DNA of 64,000 bases, from contig NZ_JADEXR010000018.1 in the NCBI RefSeq assembly GCF_015206995.1, positions 1-64,000 of the forward strand, given 5' to 3'. Made by a program: the position numbers and the translations under genes. This document shows positions 34,935 through 44,291 of the stretch, one piece after another; the stretch's first letter is position 1; each line of letters begins with the position of its first letter. The notes under the pieces were generated by a model. It did not search any database, was not told the origin of the DNA, and saw only the letters and a list, made by a program, of their open reading frames with translations. The DNA is from an aff. Roholtiella sp. LEGE 12411 (lineage in GTDB: Bacteria > Cyanobacteriota > Cyanobacteriia > Cyanobacteriales > Nostocaceae).

Positions 34935-36338
34935 TTACAGCAACTCTCGCACATCAGAAACTTCGCCTTGAATCGCAGCAGTGGCGACCATCGCCGGACT
35001 CATTAGCAATGTGCGACCGGAGGATGAACCTTGTCTTCCTTTAAAATTGCGGTTGGAGGAAGAAGCGCTAATCTGCCTTCCCTGTAGTTTGTCGGGGTTC
35101 ATGGCTAAGCACATAGAACATCCCGGTTCACGCCACTCAAATCCGGCTTCCTGGAAGATTTTGTCCAATCCTTCAGCTTCCGCCTCTTGCTTCACCCGTT
35201 CGGAACCGGGAACAACAAAGGCTTTAATTCCCTGGGCGACGTGACGACCTTTGGCGATTTTGGCAGCTTCCCGCAGGTCGCTAATTCTGCCGTTGGTGCA
35301 GCTACCAATGAAGCAGACATCAACTTTAGTGCCCTTAATGGGTTGACCTGGTAACAAATCCATGTAGCGGTAAGCTTCTTCTGCAATGAATCGGTCTTCT
35401 TCAAGCAGTTCTTCCGGCTGAGGCACTAACTGGTTGACGCCGATACCTTGACCGGGAGTGATTCCCCAAGTAACTGTCGGCGGAATATCATTAGCGTCGA
35501 ATACCACCACATCATCGTATTCAGCATCACTATCACTCTTGATGGATTCCCACCAAGTCACTGCTTGATCCCATTCTGTCGCTTTGGGGGCAAAGTCTCT
35601 ACCCTTGAGGTAATCGTAAGTCACTTGATCGGGATTGACATAGCCGCAACGGGCACCGCCTTCGATCGCCATATTGCAGACTGTCATCCGTTCTTCCATA
35701 TTCATTTGCTCAAAGGTAGTACCTGCAAATTCGTAAGCGTAGCCCACGCCACCTTTGACGCCAAGTGTGCGGATGATATGCAAAATGACATCTTTGGCGT
35801 AAACACCGGGGTTCAAAGTGCCGTTGACTTCAATTTTGCGGACTTTCAGTTTGGCAAGGGCGAGAGTTTGGGAAGCCAAAACGTCTCTGACTTGGCTAGT
35901 ACCAATCCCAAATGCGATCGCCCCAAATGCCCCATGACTCGAAGTATGGCTATCTCCACAAGCGATGGTCATTCCTGGTTGAGTTAGTCCCTGTTCTGGA
36001 GCGATGACGTGGACTATACCTTGACTGCCAGAGCCAATATTGTAAAAAGTTATGCTATTTTCTTGACAATTTTGCTCAAGTGCTTGGATCATTTCTTCTG
36101 CCAAGCGATCGCTAAACGGGCGTGCCTGATTTTCTGTGGGCACAATATGATCGACTGTGGCCACAGTCCGCTCTGGAAACAGTACTTTTAGACCCCTCTC
36201 GCGTAGCATAGCAAAGGCCTGTGGACTGGTGACTTCATGAATGAGATGCAGTCCGATAAATAGTTGCGTCAGCCCTGAAGGAAGTGTAGCAACGGTGTGT
36301 AAGTCCCAAACTTTGTCAAACAGGGTTCCTTTGCTCAT
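34935..36338 (-). CDS. leuC: 3-isopropylmalate dehydratase large subunit LeuC
   Basis: LeuC is the aconitase-like [4Fe-4S] subunit. The 467-residue protein starts [20 protein letters not shown] and carries the cluster cysteines in [18 protein letters not shown] (about residue 340) and [12 protein letters not shown] (about 405-408). [20 protein letters not shown] is also typical. It needs an Fe-S cluster, linking it to the suf genes in this window. It is the first gene of leuCD. Confidence 0.95.
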   Translation of the reverse strand: MSKGTLFDKVWDLHTVATLPSGLTQLFIGLHLIHEVTSPQAFAMLRERGLKVLFPERTVATVDHIVPTENQARPFSDRLAEEMIQALEQNCQENSITFYNIGSGSQGIVHVIAPEQGLTQPGMTIACGDSHTSSHGAFGAIAFGIGTSQVRDVLASQTLALAKLKVRKIEVNGTLNPGVYAKDVILHIIRTLGVKGGVGYAYEFAGTTFEQMNMEERMTVCNMAIEGGARCGYVNPDQVTYDYLKGRDFAPKATEWDQAVTWWESIKSDSDAEYDDVVVFDANDIPPTVTWGITPGQGIGVNQLVPQPEELLEEDRFIAEEAYRYMDLLPGQPIKGTKVDVCFIGSCTNGRISDLREAAKIAKGRHVAQGIKAFVVPGSERVKQEAEAEGLDKIFQEAGFEWREPGCSMCLAMNPDKLQGRQISASSSNRNFKGRQGSSSGRTLLMSPAMVATAAIQGEVSDVRELL

Positions 36339-36632
36339 ACGTCAATCGGTGTTTAAAGATTCGGATCTCTTATGGTATCAAAAAAGAGCCGAGCATCTTC
36401 CATAACAATAAACTTCTTGCAAAAGTCCTAATTTCAGACTCTTTCTCTGTGTGAGGTAAAAAAATTTATGCGATAAGTCTAATGAGCATCTGTCCTCAGA
36501 AACCTTAAACGTAGAATTAATAATGTATAAGATTTAGGCTAGACTAAATCTTTGCATATTTAGCAGCCAAATCTCCTAAATGCCATTAGGGGATTTGTTA
36601 GCAATAGATTATATTCCCTAAAACTCCAAGCC

Positions 36633-38495
36633 ATGCCTGAAATGGATTTAAGCGTTCAGATACCAGAGGTAAAACTAATTACAGATTTGGGGGAGATAGA
36701 AGCAGCCAATCTACATTGGAATAGCAAAGTTATTCTTGGTGATTGTCTGAAAGTATTGCAGCAGATGCCAGAGGGCATAGTTGACTTGATTGTTACTTCT
36801 CCTCCCTATGCTGACAGCCGCAAGAAGACCTATGGTGGCATTACACCAGATAAGTATGTTGCTTGGTTTCTACCAATCTCTCAAGAATTAAAAAGAGTTT
36901 TAAAACCAGGTGGAACGTTTATTCTTAATATTAAAGAAAAAGTTGTTAATGGACAAAGGCATAACTATGTAATCAAGCTAATTTTAGAAATGCAAAATCA
37001 AGGTTGGTTATGGACTGAAGAGTATATTTGGCATAAAAAGAATAGCTTCCCTGGTAAGTGGTCGAATCGTTTTAGAGATTCTTGGGAACGATGTATACAA
37101 TTCAATAAACAACAAAATTTTGAAGATTTTCCTGATGACTGGGAACATTGTATCCAGTTCAATAAACAAAAAAAATTTAATATGTATCAGGAAAGCGTTA
37201 TGGTTCCTATGGGTGACTGGGCTAAGTCTAGGCTGAAGAACTTGAGTGACACTGATAAAAAAAGAGATAATTCTAAAGTTGAAAGCGGTTTTGGTAAGAA
37301 CATATCAAATTGGTTGGAAAGAAAAATGGCTTATCCAACCAATGTTCTACATTTATCAACAGAGTGCGGTAATAAAAATCATAGTGCGGCATTTCCTAAA
37401 TCTCTACCATCTTGGTTTATTAAATTATTTACTGAGCAAGGTGATACAGTACTAGACCCATTCCTCGGTTCTGGTACAACGTGTGTAGCAGCAAAAGAGT
37501 TAGGTAGAAACTATATAGGTATTGAGTCACAGAAAGAATATTGTGAGCTGGCTGTTTCAAATATTGAGAAAGCAAAACTCAACACTCAACTTACAACCTT
37601 GACACCATCTATGAGTACTAAAGACCAAGATAATGTTAATGCAAACTATGAAGATTATTATGAATATCTGATACAACATGTTCTCACTCCCTTCTATGAC
37701 AAAAGGTTTGAGAAGCTGAGTAAACTTAAACTTAAAAGTATTCTCAAGCGCAAGAATCCATATCTATTTAAGGCAAAAAATATAGAATTTGCTAAAGATT
37801 TCGTTAAGGGTATTGTAGATGCTTTTCTTTCGTCTCAAGAAGAAACTATTTTTGGCAATTTATTAGAAGAATTTGCCATCTATATATCTGAAACATTATA
37901 TGGTGGTTTTAAATCTAGACTTAATAGTGTTGATTTAGAGTTTCAGAGAAATGGAATTTACTATGTAGTAGGAATTAAGTCTGGAACTTATTGGGGTAAC
38001 TCTGACCAGATAAATAGGATGAAGGACAATTTTAAAAAAGCTAAACAAGCTTTAAAACAGCAAGGTGTGACAGATGAAATTATTGCTGTCAATGGTTGTA
38101 TGTATGGAAAAGACCGTAATCCTTTCAAAGAAGATGCAGATATAGATAAATCTTATTATAAGTATGCTGGGCAGGAATTCTGGAACTTTATTTCAGAGGA
38201 TGAAAATCTCTACCAAGAAATAATCGTACCAATTGATCAGGAAGCTAAGAAGAAAGATGAACTATTTAAGACTACATACCAAACTAAAGTTAATGAAATG
38301 ACCTTTGAGTTCATGCAATATTTCATGAATAATGGTCAGATAGATTGGGTTAAGCTTGTAAATTATGTTTCTAAGAAAGGTGATATGAAATTAGAGCCTT
38401 CGCCTAAACAAATGATGTTGGATTTGGAAGAAGAAACTTCAGATTTAGAAGATACATTAGACTTTGCAGATGTTTTAGACTCCGAAGAAGCTTAG
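36633..38495 (+). CDS. Single-chain type II restriction-modification protein: beta-class DNA methyltransferase fused to a PmeII-like endonuclease
   Basis: The 620-residue protein joins two activities. Residues 1-315 are an amino-methyltransferase of the beta class (motif order IV, target region, I): TSPPYAD (55-61), the usual motif of N4-cytosine or some N6-adenine enzymes, then VLDPFLGSGTTCVAAKEL (motif I, 273-290). Residues about 335-580 resemble PmeII/ThaI-type restriction endonucleases, with LEEFAIYISE (411-420), VDLEFQ (433-438) and VGIKSG (446-451) offering a D/E...D-x-E...K active site. The target region has an internal duplication, WE(R/H)CIQFNKQ. No separate R, M or S gene is adjacent, so this is a self-contained R-M system. 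The recognition site is not readable from sequence. Confidence 0.8.
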   Translation: MPEMDLSVQIPEVKLITDLGEIEAANLHWNSKVILGDCLKVLQQMPEGIVDLIVTSPPYADSRKKTYGGITPDKYVAWFLPISQELKRVLKPGGTFILNIKEKVVNGQRHNYVIKLILEMQNQGWLWTEEYIWHKKNSFPGKWSNRFRDSWERCIQFNKQQNFEDFPDDWEHCIQFNKQKKFNMYQESVMVPMGDWAKSRLKNLSDTDKKRDNSKVESGFGKNISNWLERKMAYPTNVLHLSTECGNKNHSAAFPKSLPSWFIKLFTEQGDTVLDPFLGSGTTCVAAKELGRNYIGIESQKEYCELAVSNIEKAKLNTQLTTLTPSMSTKDQDNVNANYEDYYEYLIQHVLTPFYDKRFEKLSKLKLKSILKRKNPYLFKAKNIEFAKDFVKGIVDAFLSSQEETIFGNLLEEFAIYISETLYGGFKSRLNSVDLEFQRNGIYYVVGIKSGTYWGNSDQINRMKDNFKKAKQALKQQGVTDEIIAVNGCMYGKDRNPFKEDADIDKSYYKYAGQEFWNFISEDENLYQEIIVPIDQEAKKKDELFKTTYQTKVNEMTFEFMQYFMNNGQIDWVKLVNYVSKKGDMKLEPSPKQMMLDLEEETSDLEDTLDFADVLDSEEA

Positions 38496-38685
38496 ATGTC
38501 CAAACCAAACTCGAAAATATTTACCGTAAATCAGGTGCGATCGCAGGAAACTTCCCAAATTCACACTCAATCCAAGCAGCACGTTTGCCCTGCGATCGCA
38601 TAAATTCAACGACCTTACCCCAAGTCGTCCATTCGATGGTGCGATCGCTTTAAAATAAAACAGCTTTTAGCTTCTGATACAAGTA

Positions 38686-38720
38686 AAACCCAACATCATG
38701 TTTAGGTTAACGTTGGGTTT
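38686..38720 (-). terminator. Terminator after ycf66
   Basis: AAACCCAAC pairs with GTTGGGTTT (9 bp, 17-base loop), and on the minus strand the stem is followed by a TTTTA run. It lies 9 bp from the Ycf66 stop codon. Between it and the methyltransferase gene are three HIP1 sites and no gene. Confidence 0.7.
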
Positions 38721-38728
38721 CACTCAAT

Positions 38729-39469
38729 TTAACTAGGCTGGTTATCTGGTGGTATTTGTTCCGGTGGTACTTCTGCTGGGGGAGCAAGTACCGCATCTGG
38801 AGCAATTTCTTCTACAGGAATCGGTGTTTTATCCTCAACGTCAGCATCTGCTTGAGCTGCTTGCACCAATTCAGGAGATGGGGGATTGGGTGGAATCGCT
38901 TCCGGTATACTCTCGATTTTTGCTTCGGTGTCGGTAGTAGCAGCCGCGTCCTCTGCTGGTTGTTCTGGTATGGGAGTAGTTTTGTCTACAATCTCAACAA
39001 CAGTTTGCTCTGTTAGTACAGAGGTAATATCTTCAGGTTTGGGAGTGGGTATTTTTTTACTTGCATTCTGTCGCACCTTGCCTTTAACGCCACCGAAGGT
39101 ATTACTAAGACCCTGTTGCAACTGAGCAACTCGTCCCTGAACAGACAACTTATTGACCTGTTCCTGAATGCTAGTTTTTACTGTCTCAGAACTCGGTACT
39201 TGGGTTTGTTGTAGCAGTGGGGTTAGTTGCCGACGTAATGAAAGAGTTTGCCAGCCAAACCAAACCAAAAGAGCCACACTAGCCACATGACCCAGCAACA
39301 ACCCTCCAGAAATGCGTGGTGCAAACACCCATAATACTAGAGCGTAAAAAAGTCCTACACCGCTCCAGATAAAGTCATTCTTACGGTGGATTTCTGGAAA
39401 AAAGAAAGCTGCCATGTAAATGGCTAAACTACCAAGACCGACCACTAAAGCTAGGACATATGCCAGCAT
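38729..39469 (-). CDS. ycf66: Ycf66 family protein
   Basis: The 246-residue protein begins with three or four hydrophobic segments (MLAYVLALVVGLGSLAIYMA, NDFIWSGVGLFYALVLWVFA, LLLGHVASVALLVWFGWQTL) typical of Ycf66, a family found in cyanobacteria and some chloroplasts. The C-terminal half is a long acidic, Pro-rich tail, poorly conserved and probably disordered. AAGGAG precedes the ATG. The function of Ycf66 is unknown. Confidence 0.9.
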   Translation of the reverse strand: MLAYVLALVVGLGSLAIYMAAFFFPEIHRKNDFIWSGVGLFYALVLWVFAPRISGGLLLGHVASVALLVWFGWQTLSLRRQLTPLLQQTQVPSSETVKTSIQEQVNKLSVQGRVAQLQQGLSNTFGGVKGKVRQNASKKIPTPKPEDITSVLTEQTVVEIVDKTTPIPEQPAEDAAATTDTEAKIESIPEAIPPNPPSPELVQAAQADADVEDKTPIPVEEIAPDAVLAPPAEVPPEQIPPDNQPS

Positions 39470-39500
39470 TATTTGGTTACTCCTTATTGCGTCTTTTGAC

Positions 39501-39540
39501 TAGGGATTGGGTATTGGGTATTGGGTGTTGGGTATTGGGT
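39501..39540 (+). repeat. Heptameric tandem repeat (tattggg units)
   Basis: About five units of the 7-bp word (g/t)attggg, one with a tgttggg variant, follow each other upstream of ycf66. This is the short tandemly repeated repetitive (STRR) type known from heterocystous cyanobacteria. Confidence 0.85.
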
Positions 39541-39582
39541 GATATTAGGAAGAAAAACTAACTTTAATGAATTAAATTTCTT

Positions 39583-39624
39583 CCTAGTCCCTAGTCCCCA
39601 GTTCCCAGCCCCCAATCCTCAGTC
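39583..39624 (+). repeat. Heptameric tandem repeat (cctagtc units)
   Basis: Six degenerate 7-bp units (cctagtc, cctagtc, cccagtt, cccagcc, cccaatc, ctcagtc) lie between ycf66 and gnd. The rest of the 39470-39806 spacer should hold the gnd promoter. Confidence 0.8.
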
Positions 39625-39806
39625 TCATAAATAACAATTTTGCAAGTCAATTGTTGATTTAGATACAAATTAAAATTAATTATCTATGTTAATTGTGGAT
39701 TTTTGTCGTTTATATCAACTCTTAAGGTCTTCTTTAGGAGAGAAGCGAAAATCTCGGACTACCCTTAAAGATAAAAGGATCTGCAAGAGTTAGCCAAACA
39801 TAGTTT

Positions 39807-41237
39807 ATGACACTACAAAGCTTTGGTGTGATTGGTTTAGCCGTAATGGGCGAGAATATTGCTCTAAACGTCGAGCGTAATGGCTTCCCAATTGCAGTTT
39901 ATAACCGCTCCAGAGAAAAAACGGATGCGTTTATGGCGCAGCGTGCGCCAGGACGGAACGTCAAAGCCGCCTTTACCCTAGAAGAATTTGTCGCAGCATT
40001 GGAACGTCCTCGCAAAATCCTGGTGATGGTGCAAGCTGGTAAGCCAGTAGATGCGGTGATTTCTCAACTCAGACCCTTACTAGATGAAGGCGATATCATT
40101 ATTGACGGTGGCAACTCTTGGTTTGAAGATACAGAACGACGCACTCAGGAATTAGAACCCGCTGGGCTTCGGTATCTTGGCATGGGTGTCAGTGGCGGTG
40201 AAGAAGGGGCGTTAAATGGCCCTTCTCTAATGCCTGGAGGTACCAAAAGCTCCTACGAGTATCTATCGCCAATTTTCAACAAAATTGCTGCTCAAGTCGA
40301 TGACGGCCCTTGCGTCACGTATATTGGCCCTGGTGGTTCTGGTCACTACGTGAAGATGGTACATAACGGCATTGAGTACGGCGATATGCAATTGATTGCT
40401 GAAGCCTACGACTTGCTGAAAAATGCCGCTGGACTTGACCATACTCAGCTACATGAGGTGTTTACTGAATGGAACACCACCGATGAACTAAATTCTTTTT
40501 TGATTGAGATTACGTCCAATATTTTCCCCTACATTGACCCTGAAACCAATCTACCCTTAGTCGATTTGATTGTTGATGCAGCAGGTCAAAAGGGAACTGG
40601 ACGCTGGACTGTACAGACTGCGTTGGAATTGGGAGTTTCCATTCCGACAATTACAGCGGCGGTGAATGCCCGGATTATATCTTCTATTAAAGAAGAACGG
40701 GTGGCAGCATCCAAAGTTCTTACAGGCCCAAATGGCAAGTATGATGGACAAATCAAGGATTTTGTCAACAAAGTGCGGGATGCTCTCTACTGCTCAAAAA
40801 TCTGTTCTTACGCTCAAGGGATGGCGTTGCTATCTACAGCTTCCAAAACATATAACTGGAATTTGAATCTGGGTGAATTGGCGCGGATTTGGAAAGGTGG
40901 CTGTATTATTCGCGCTGGCTTCTTGAATAAGATTAAGAAGGCTTTTAGCGAAAATCCAGCGTTACCTAACTTGCTATTAGCTCCCGAATTTAAACAGACT
41001 ATTCTCGACAGACAAACAGCTTGGCGAGAAGTGATAATGACAGCAGCAAAATTGGGAATTCCAGTGCCAGCATTTAGTGCATCATTGGATTATTTTGACA
41101 GCTATCGCCGCGATCGCTTGCCCCAAAATCTGACTCAAGCACAACGCGACTACTTCGGCGCACATACTTACCTGCGTCTTGATAAGCCCGGAAGCTTCCA
41201 CACTGAATGGGTTCCTATTGCTGAATCCGAGAAGTAA
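39807..41237 (+). CDS. gnd: 6-phosphogluconate dehydrogenase (decarboxylating)
   Basis: The enzyme oxidises 6-phosphogluconate to ribulose 5-phosphate and makes NADPH in the oxidative pentose phosphate pathway, the main night-time and heterocyst route in cyanobacteria. The 476-residue protein has the Rossmann motif GVIGLAVMGENIALNVERNG, the substrate signature IIDGGNSWFEDTERR and the catalytic region GPGGSGHYVKMVHNGIEYGD. It is monocistronic with a terminator. Confidence 0.96.
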   Translation: MTLQSFGVIGLAVMGENIALNVERNGFPIAVYNRSREKTDAFMAQRAPGRNVKAAFTLEEFVAALERPRKILVMVQAGKPVDAVISQLRPLLDEGDIIIDGGNSWFEDTERRTQELEPAGLRYLGMGVSGGEEGALNGPSLMPGGTKSSYEYLSPIFNKIAAQVDDGPCVTYIGPGGSGHYVKMVHNGIEYGDMQLIAEAYDLLKNAAGLDHTQLHEVFTEWNTTDELNSFLIEITSNIFPYIDPETNLPLVDLIVDAAGQKGTGRWTVQTALELGVSIPTITAAVNARIISSIKEERVAASKVLTGPNGKYDGQIKDFVNKVRDALYCSKICSYAQGMALLSTASKTYNWNLNLGELARIWKGGCIIRAGFLNKIKKAFSENPALPNLLLAPEFKQTILDRQTAWREVIMTAAKLGIPVPAFSASLDYFDSYRRDRLPQNLTQAQRDYFGAHTYLRLDKPGSFHTEWVPIAESEK

Positions 41238-41300
41238 CCCTTCATGTCTCAACATCCGCAGATAGTGAAAGTTTAGAAAGCTTCAAAATTTAGATTTACC

Positions 41301-41331
41301 AGTGGCTCTGAGTTTCAGAGTCACTTTTTTT
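41301..41331 (+). terminator. Intrinsic terminator after gnd
   Basis: GTGGCTCTGA pairs with TCAGAGTCAC (one G-T pair) around a 3-base loop and is followed by seven T residues. Confidence 0.85.
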
Positions 41332-41429
41332 AATAGTGCTGACTACTTAATTGCTGTTAGCGTAGCCCCAGGGCGAATTACGTTAGCGCAGCAGGAGCGT
41401 CATTACGAATTACGAATGAAAAATTGGTA

Positions 41430-42566
41430 CTAGGAGTTGTTATTACCAAGATATTTAGCTTTTAATTCCTCTAATTCTTCATCTAATTTGGTGGTGCTGG
41501 AAGGCTGAGGTGTTGGATTTGGCGATTGTATTTTATTTGATTGTGGTTTTGCACCACCCAAGAATTGAGTTTTTATTTCCTCTAATTCTTGGTCTATTTG
41601 ACTAGGAGATTTCGTGACAAAGGGAGGTGGAGAAGGTGGGGATTGATTGATAGGTTTTGCTGGTATCCCTGGCGTAGCAGCTACTGGTGAATGTTGATTT
41701 AAATCTTTGAGGACTTCATTTGCTGTTTGATAACGCCGAATCGGGATACTTTCGAGCATCTTGTCGAGAATGCGACTCAACTGATTGTTGAGCGGAGTTT
41801 GCAAGTATTGCTGCCAAACCCATTTATCGTTGTTGATATCATACGAGTCGAATGGCGATCGCCCAGTTAATAGATTAATACAAGTCGCGCCTAAGCTGTA
41901 GATATCACTAGCAAAAACAGCCCTACCTCTAATTTGCTCAGGGGCGACATATTCGGGACTACCTATACTAGTTCCAGTTCTATTTAGAGCAGTACTGGTG
42001 GCAGATTTAGAAGCACCAAAATCTACTAGAACCAATTTGCGATCGCTCTGGCGTAAAATAATATTTTCTGGCTTAATGTCGCGGTGAATGACTTGTCTGG
42101 CGTGACAAAATTGCAGCACTGGCAATAAATCATTCAATAATTGCCGAATTTGCGTTTCACTGAAAGCACCTTTTTGTGCCAATTCTTGGGCTAAGTTTTG
42201 CCCATCTATAAATTCTTGTACAAGATACTGCCGATCATCTTGAGTAAAATATGCTAGCAGTTCGGGAATTTGGGGATGTTTACCCAATTCATCCAACTGT
42301 ATCGCTTCTTGGGTGAATAACTCCACGGCTTTTTGCACCGTGTTAGTACCTTGGGCTTGGGGATAAAATTGTTTAATTACACAGCGGGGTTTGGAGGGTT
42401 TATCCTCATCCACAGCTAAGAAGGTTCTACCAAAACCGCCTTGTCCTATCGGTTTGATGGCACGGTAGCGTTCTTTAAGCAGTAACTTGACACCACAAGT
42501 CAGGCAAAACTTGACATCATGAGAATTTTCCGGTTTTGAACAACGGGGATTAAGGCAGTAACTCAT
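41430..42566 (-). CDS. Serine/threonine protein kinase (Pkn2/Hanks type) with N-terminal zinc ribbon
   Basis: The protein starts with a short ribbon, MSYCLNPRCSKPEN followed by KFCLTCG, with paired cysteines as in many Nostoc kinases. The kinase domain follows: GQGGFGRTFLAVDE (ATP loop), CVIKQF (ATP lysine), HRDIKPENII (catalytic loop), DFGASKS and YVAPEQI. The C-terminal tail is Pro/Ser-rich with two copies of a motif, (I/L)D(Q/E)ELEE(I/L)K, 50 residues apart, ending the protein. There is no membrane helix. An ATG 36 bases upstream (42602) is an alternative start; the shorter one matches the usual kinase N-terminus. Confidence 0.9.
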   Translation of the reverse strand: MSYCLNPRCSKPENSHDVKFCLTCGVKLLLKERYRAIKPIGQGGFGRTFLAVDEDKPSKPRCVIKQFYPQAQGTNTVQKAVELFTQEAIQLDELGKHPQIPELLAYFTQDDRQYLVQEFIDGQNLAQELAQKGAFSETQIRQLLNDLLPVLQFCHARQVIHRDIKPENIILRQSDRKLVLVDFGASKSATSTALNRTGTSIGSPEYVAPEQIRGRAVFASDIYSLGATCINLLTGRSPFDSYDINNDKWVWQQYLQTPLNNQLSRILDKMLESIPIRRYQTANEVLKDLNQHSPVAATPGIPAKPINQSPPSPPPFVTKSPSQIDQELEEIKTQFLGGAKPQSNKIQSPNPTPQPSSTTKLDEELEELKAKYLGNNNS

Positions 42567-42895
42567 ACAGGCGTAGACACCAAGTGGCTTGTCGTCAGAC
42601 ATCGCTTATGTCTTTATTTTGCCCTGTTCCAGACCAAAGGTAGTTTATTAATGGATCTAGTTAACTTTTATATTCGCCAATCATCCAGCTTCAGGCTGTA
42701 ATAGTGTTTTGGCAGAAATATTTTACAAATAATGATCACGTAAATAATGGTAATATTTTTTACTATTGTTTACCCTGCACTCGATCTGCATGACTGATGA
42801 TCAGATTATCACTTAAGGAAGCTAAAACTAAGCGTGTCCACAAGCTATAAAGTATGTGTAGATAAAAGAGCGAGTATTTTGAGCAAAAAATCTGT

Positions 42896-43375
42896 ATGAC
42901 AAGCTACCAAGAATCCCTAACTAGCGAAGAGTTGACCAATAACTTAATCGCCGAGACGACAAGCATGAACTATGTAGAAATAATTGAAAATGTCATCGAC
43001 TCTCTAGAACAAGATGACAGTGCGATGGTTAGCCACACCCCAGAGGGTGGCTATCTCTGGAAGTTTAAATACGGCAGTGTAGAAGTATTTATACAACTTA
43101 CTGGGAAAAGCGATGAAGACACTATAACAGTTTGGTCGGTGGTGCTTCAGTTACCTGCTAAAGATGAACCCAGGTTGCTGCGATATCTATTGGAGTTGAA
43201 CTGCTCTAGCACCTTTGAAGCCCGGTTCGGTATTATTGAAAATCGGATAGTTGTCATATCAACACGTACCTTAGCTGAGTTGTCGCCTGGTGAAGTATCT
43301 CGGTTGATTACCATTGTGGCCACGATCGCTGATGACAACGATGAAGCTCTACAATCTGAGTATGGTGCAGCTTAA
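42896..43375 (+). CDS. YbjN domain-containing protein
   Basis: The 159-residue acidic protein has the YbjN fold pattern (similar to type III secretion chaperones): MNYVEIIENVIDSLEQ, then GGYLWKFKYGSVEVFIQLTG, VWSVVLQLPAKDEPRLLRYL and RIVVISTRTLAELSPGEVSR. Cytosolic, with no cofactor motif. YbjN proteins are linked to stress and motility regulation in enterobacteria, but the cyanobacterial role is unknown. It lies 84 bp before a lipoate ligase gene on the same strand. Confidence 0.75.
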   Translation: MTSYQESLTSEELTNNLIAETTSMNYVEIIENVIDSLEQDDSAMVSHTPEGGYLWKFKYGSVEVFIQLTGKSDEDTITVWSVVLQLPAKDEPRLLRYLLELNCSSTFEARFGIIENRIVVISTRTLAELSPGEVSRLITIVATIADDNDEALQSEYGAA

Positions 43376-43459
43376 GCAATTTTAAATTTTGCGAAAATCC
43401 GCACGCGACTAGCTCAACTTTTCAAGACGTATTTCATAGATGGGAGTCTGCTGCATCGG

Positions 43460-44197
43460 ATGCATAGCAAGCAGGTTTGGCGACTAATTCCTTTACTAGA
43501 AGCTACTGGCAATGTACAGATGGGGATCGACCGTTGGTTACTAGAACAGCACTATTCCCGAAAGTATCCCCCAACTCTGCGCTTTTATACTTGGTCGCCA
43601 CCCGCCATTTCTCTCGGCTATCATCAACGTCAATATCCTGAACATTGGCAACATTTGACTTGGGAAGGCAAAAAACTGGATTTAGTGCGGCGTCCTACGG
43701 GAGGACGAGCAGTACTGCACCAAGGTGATTTAACTTACGCTGTCATTACATCTGGACTAATGGGTAGTCGCCTCCAAGTATACGAAAAAATTTGTGAGTT
43801 TTTGATTCAAGGCTGGCGATCGCTCGGCGTAGAATTACATTACGGTACAGCTGGGCGAGGCTATATCCACAACCCTAATTGTTTTGGTACTGCTACTGGT
43901 GCAGATTTAGTTTTGCCAGATGGCGCTAAACTCATTGGTAGCGCCCAACTGCGACGTAGAGAAGCAATTTTGCAACATGGTTCCATCCGTTTACAACCAG
44001 ACGCGGAACTATTTGATCAAGTATTTGGTACAGAATCTTTTACCACCGTACAACTGCCTCAAAGTTTGGATATTGAAACGATTATTGCAGCTTTAATTAC
44101 CGCAGCTAGTGATTGTTTTGATATGCAAATAGTTGTCCAACCTCTTTCTGAGCATGAGTGGCAAGCAATTTTGGAAAGTAGTTCTCAGGTCATTTGA
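43460..44197 (+). CDS. Lipoate-protein ligase A / octanoyltransferase family
   Basis: The 245-residue protein has the BPL/LplA fold with the signature RRPTGGRAVLHQGDLTYAVI, an N-terminal ALL-type segment WLLEQHYSRKYPPTLRFYTW, and the conserved lysine in GAKLIGSAQLRRREAILQHGS. It attaches lipoyl or octanoyl groups to 2-oxoacid dehydrogenases or glycine cleavage H protein. The exact donor (free lipoate or octanoyl-ACP) cannot be told from sequence. Confidence 0.88.
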   Translation: MHSKQVWRLIPLLEATGNVQMGIDRWLLEQHYSRKYPPTLRFYTWSPPAISLGYHQRQYPEHWQHLTWEGKKLDLVRRPTGGRAVLHQGDLTYAVITSGLMGSRLQVYEKICEFLIQGWRSLGVELHYGTAGRGYIHNPNCFGTATGADLVLPDGAKLIGSAQLRRREAILQHGSIRLQPDAELFDQVFGTESFTTVQLPQSLDIETIIAALITAASDCFDMQIVVQPLSEHEWQAILESSSQVI

Positions 44198-44291
44198 TAG
44201 AAAATAAATATCACAAAATAGGCTTACCTTGTTATTTTTCTCTCGTACCCCGGATTATTGATCCGATACCATTTTAACTCATATAACCAGT

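Noticed and set aside
42750-42763. NtcA-type box GTA-N8-TAC upstream of the YbjN-like gene
   Set aside because: No -10 box (TAN3T) occurs about 22 bp downstream, and such A/T-rich matches are expected by chance.
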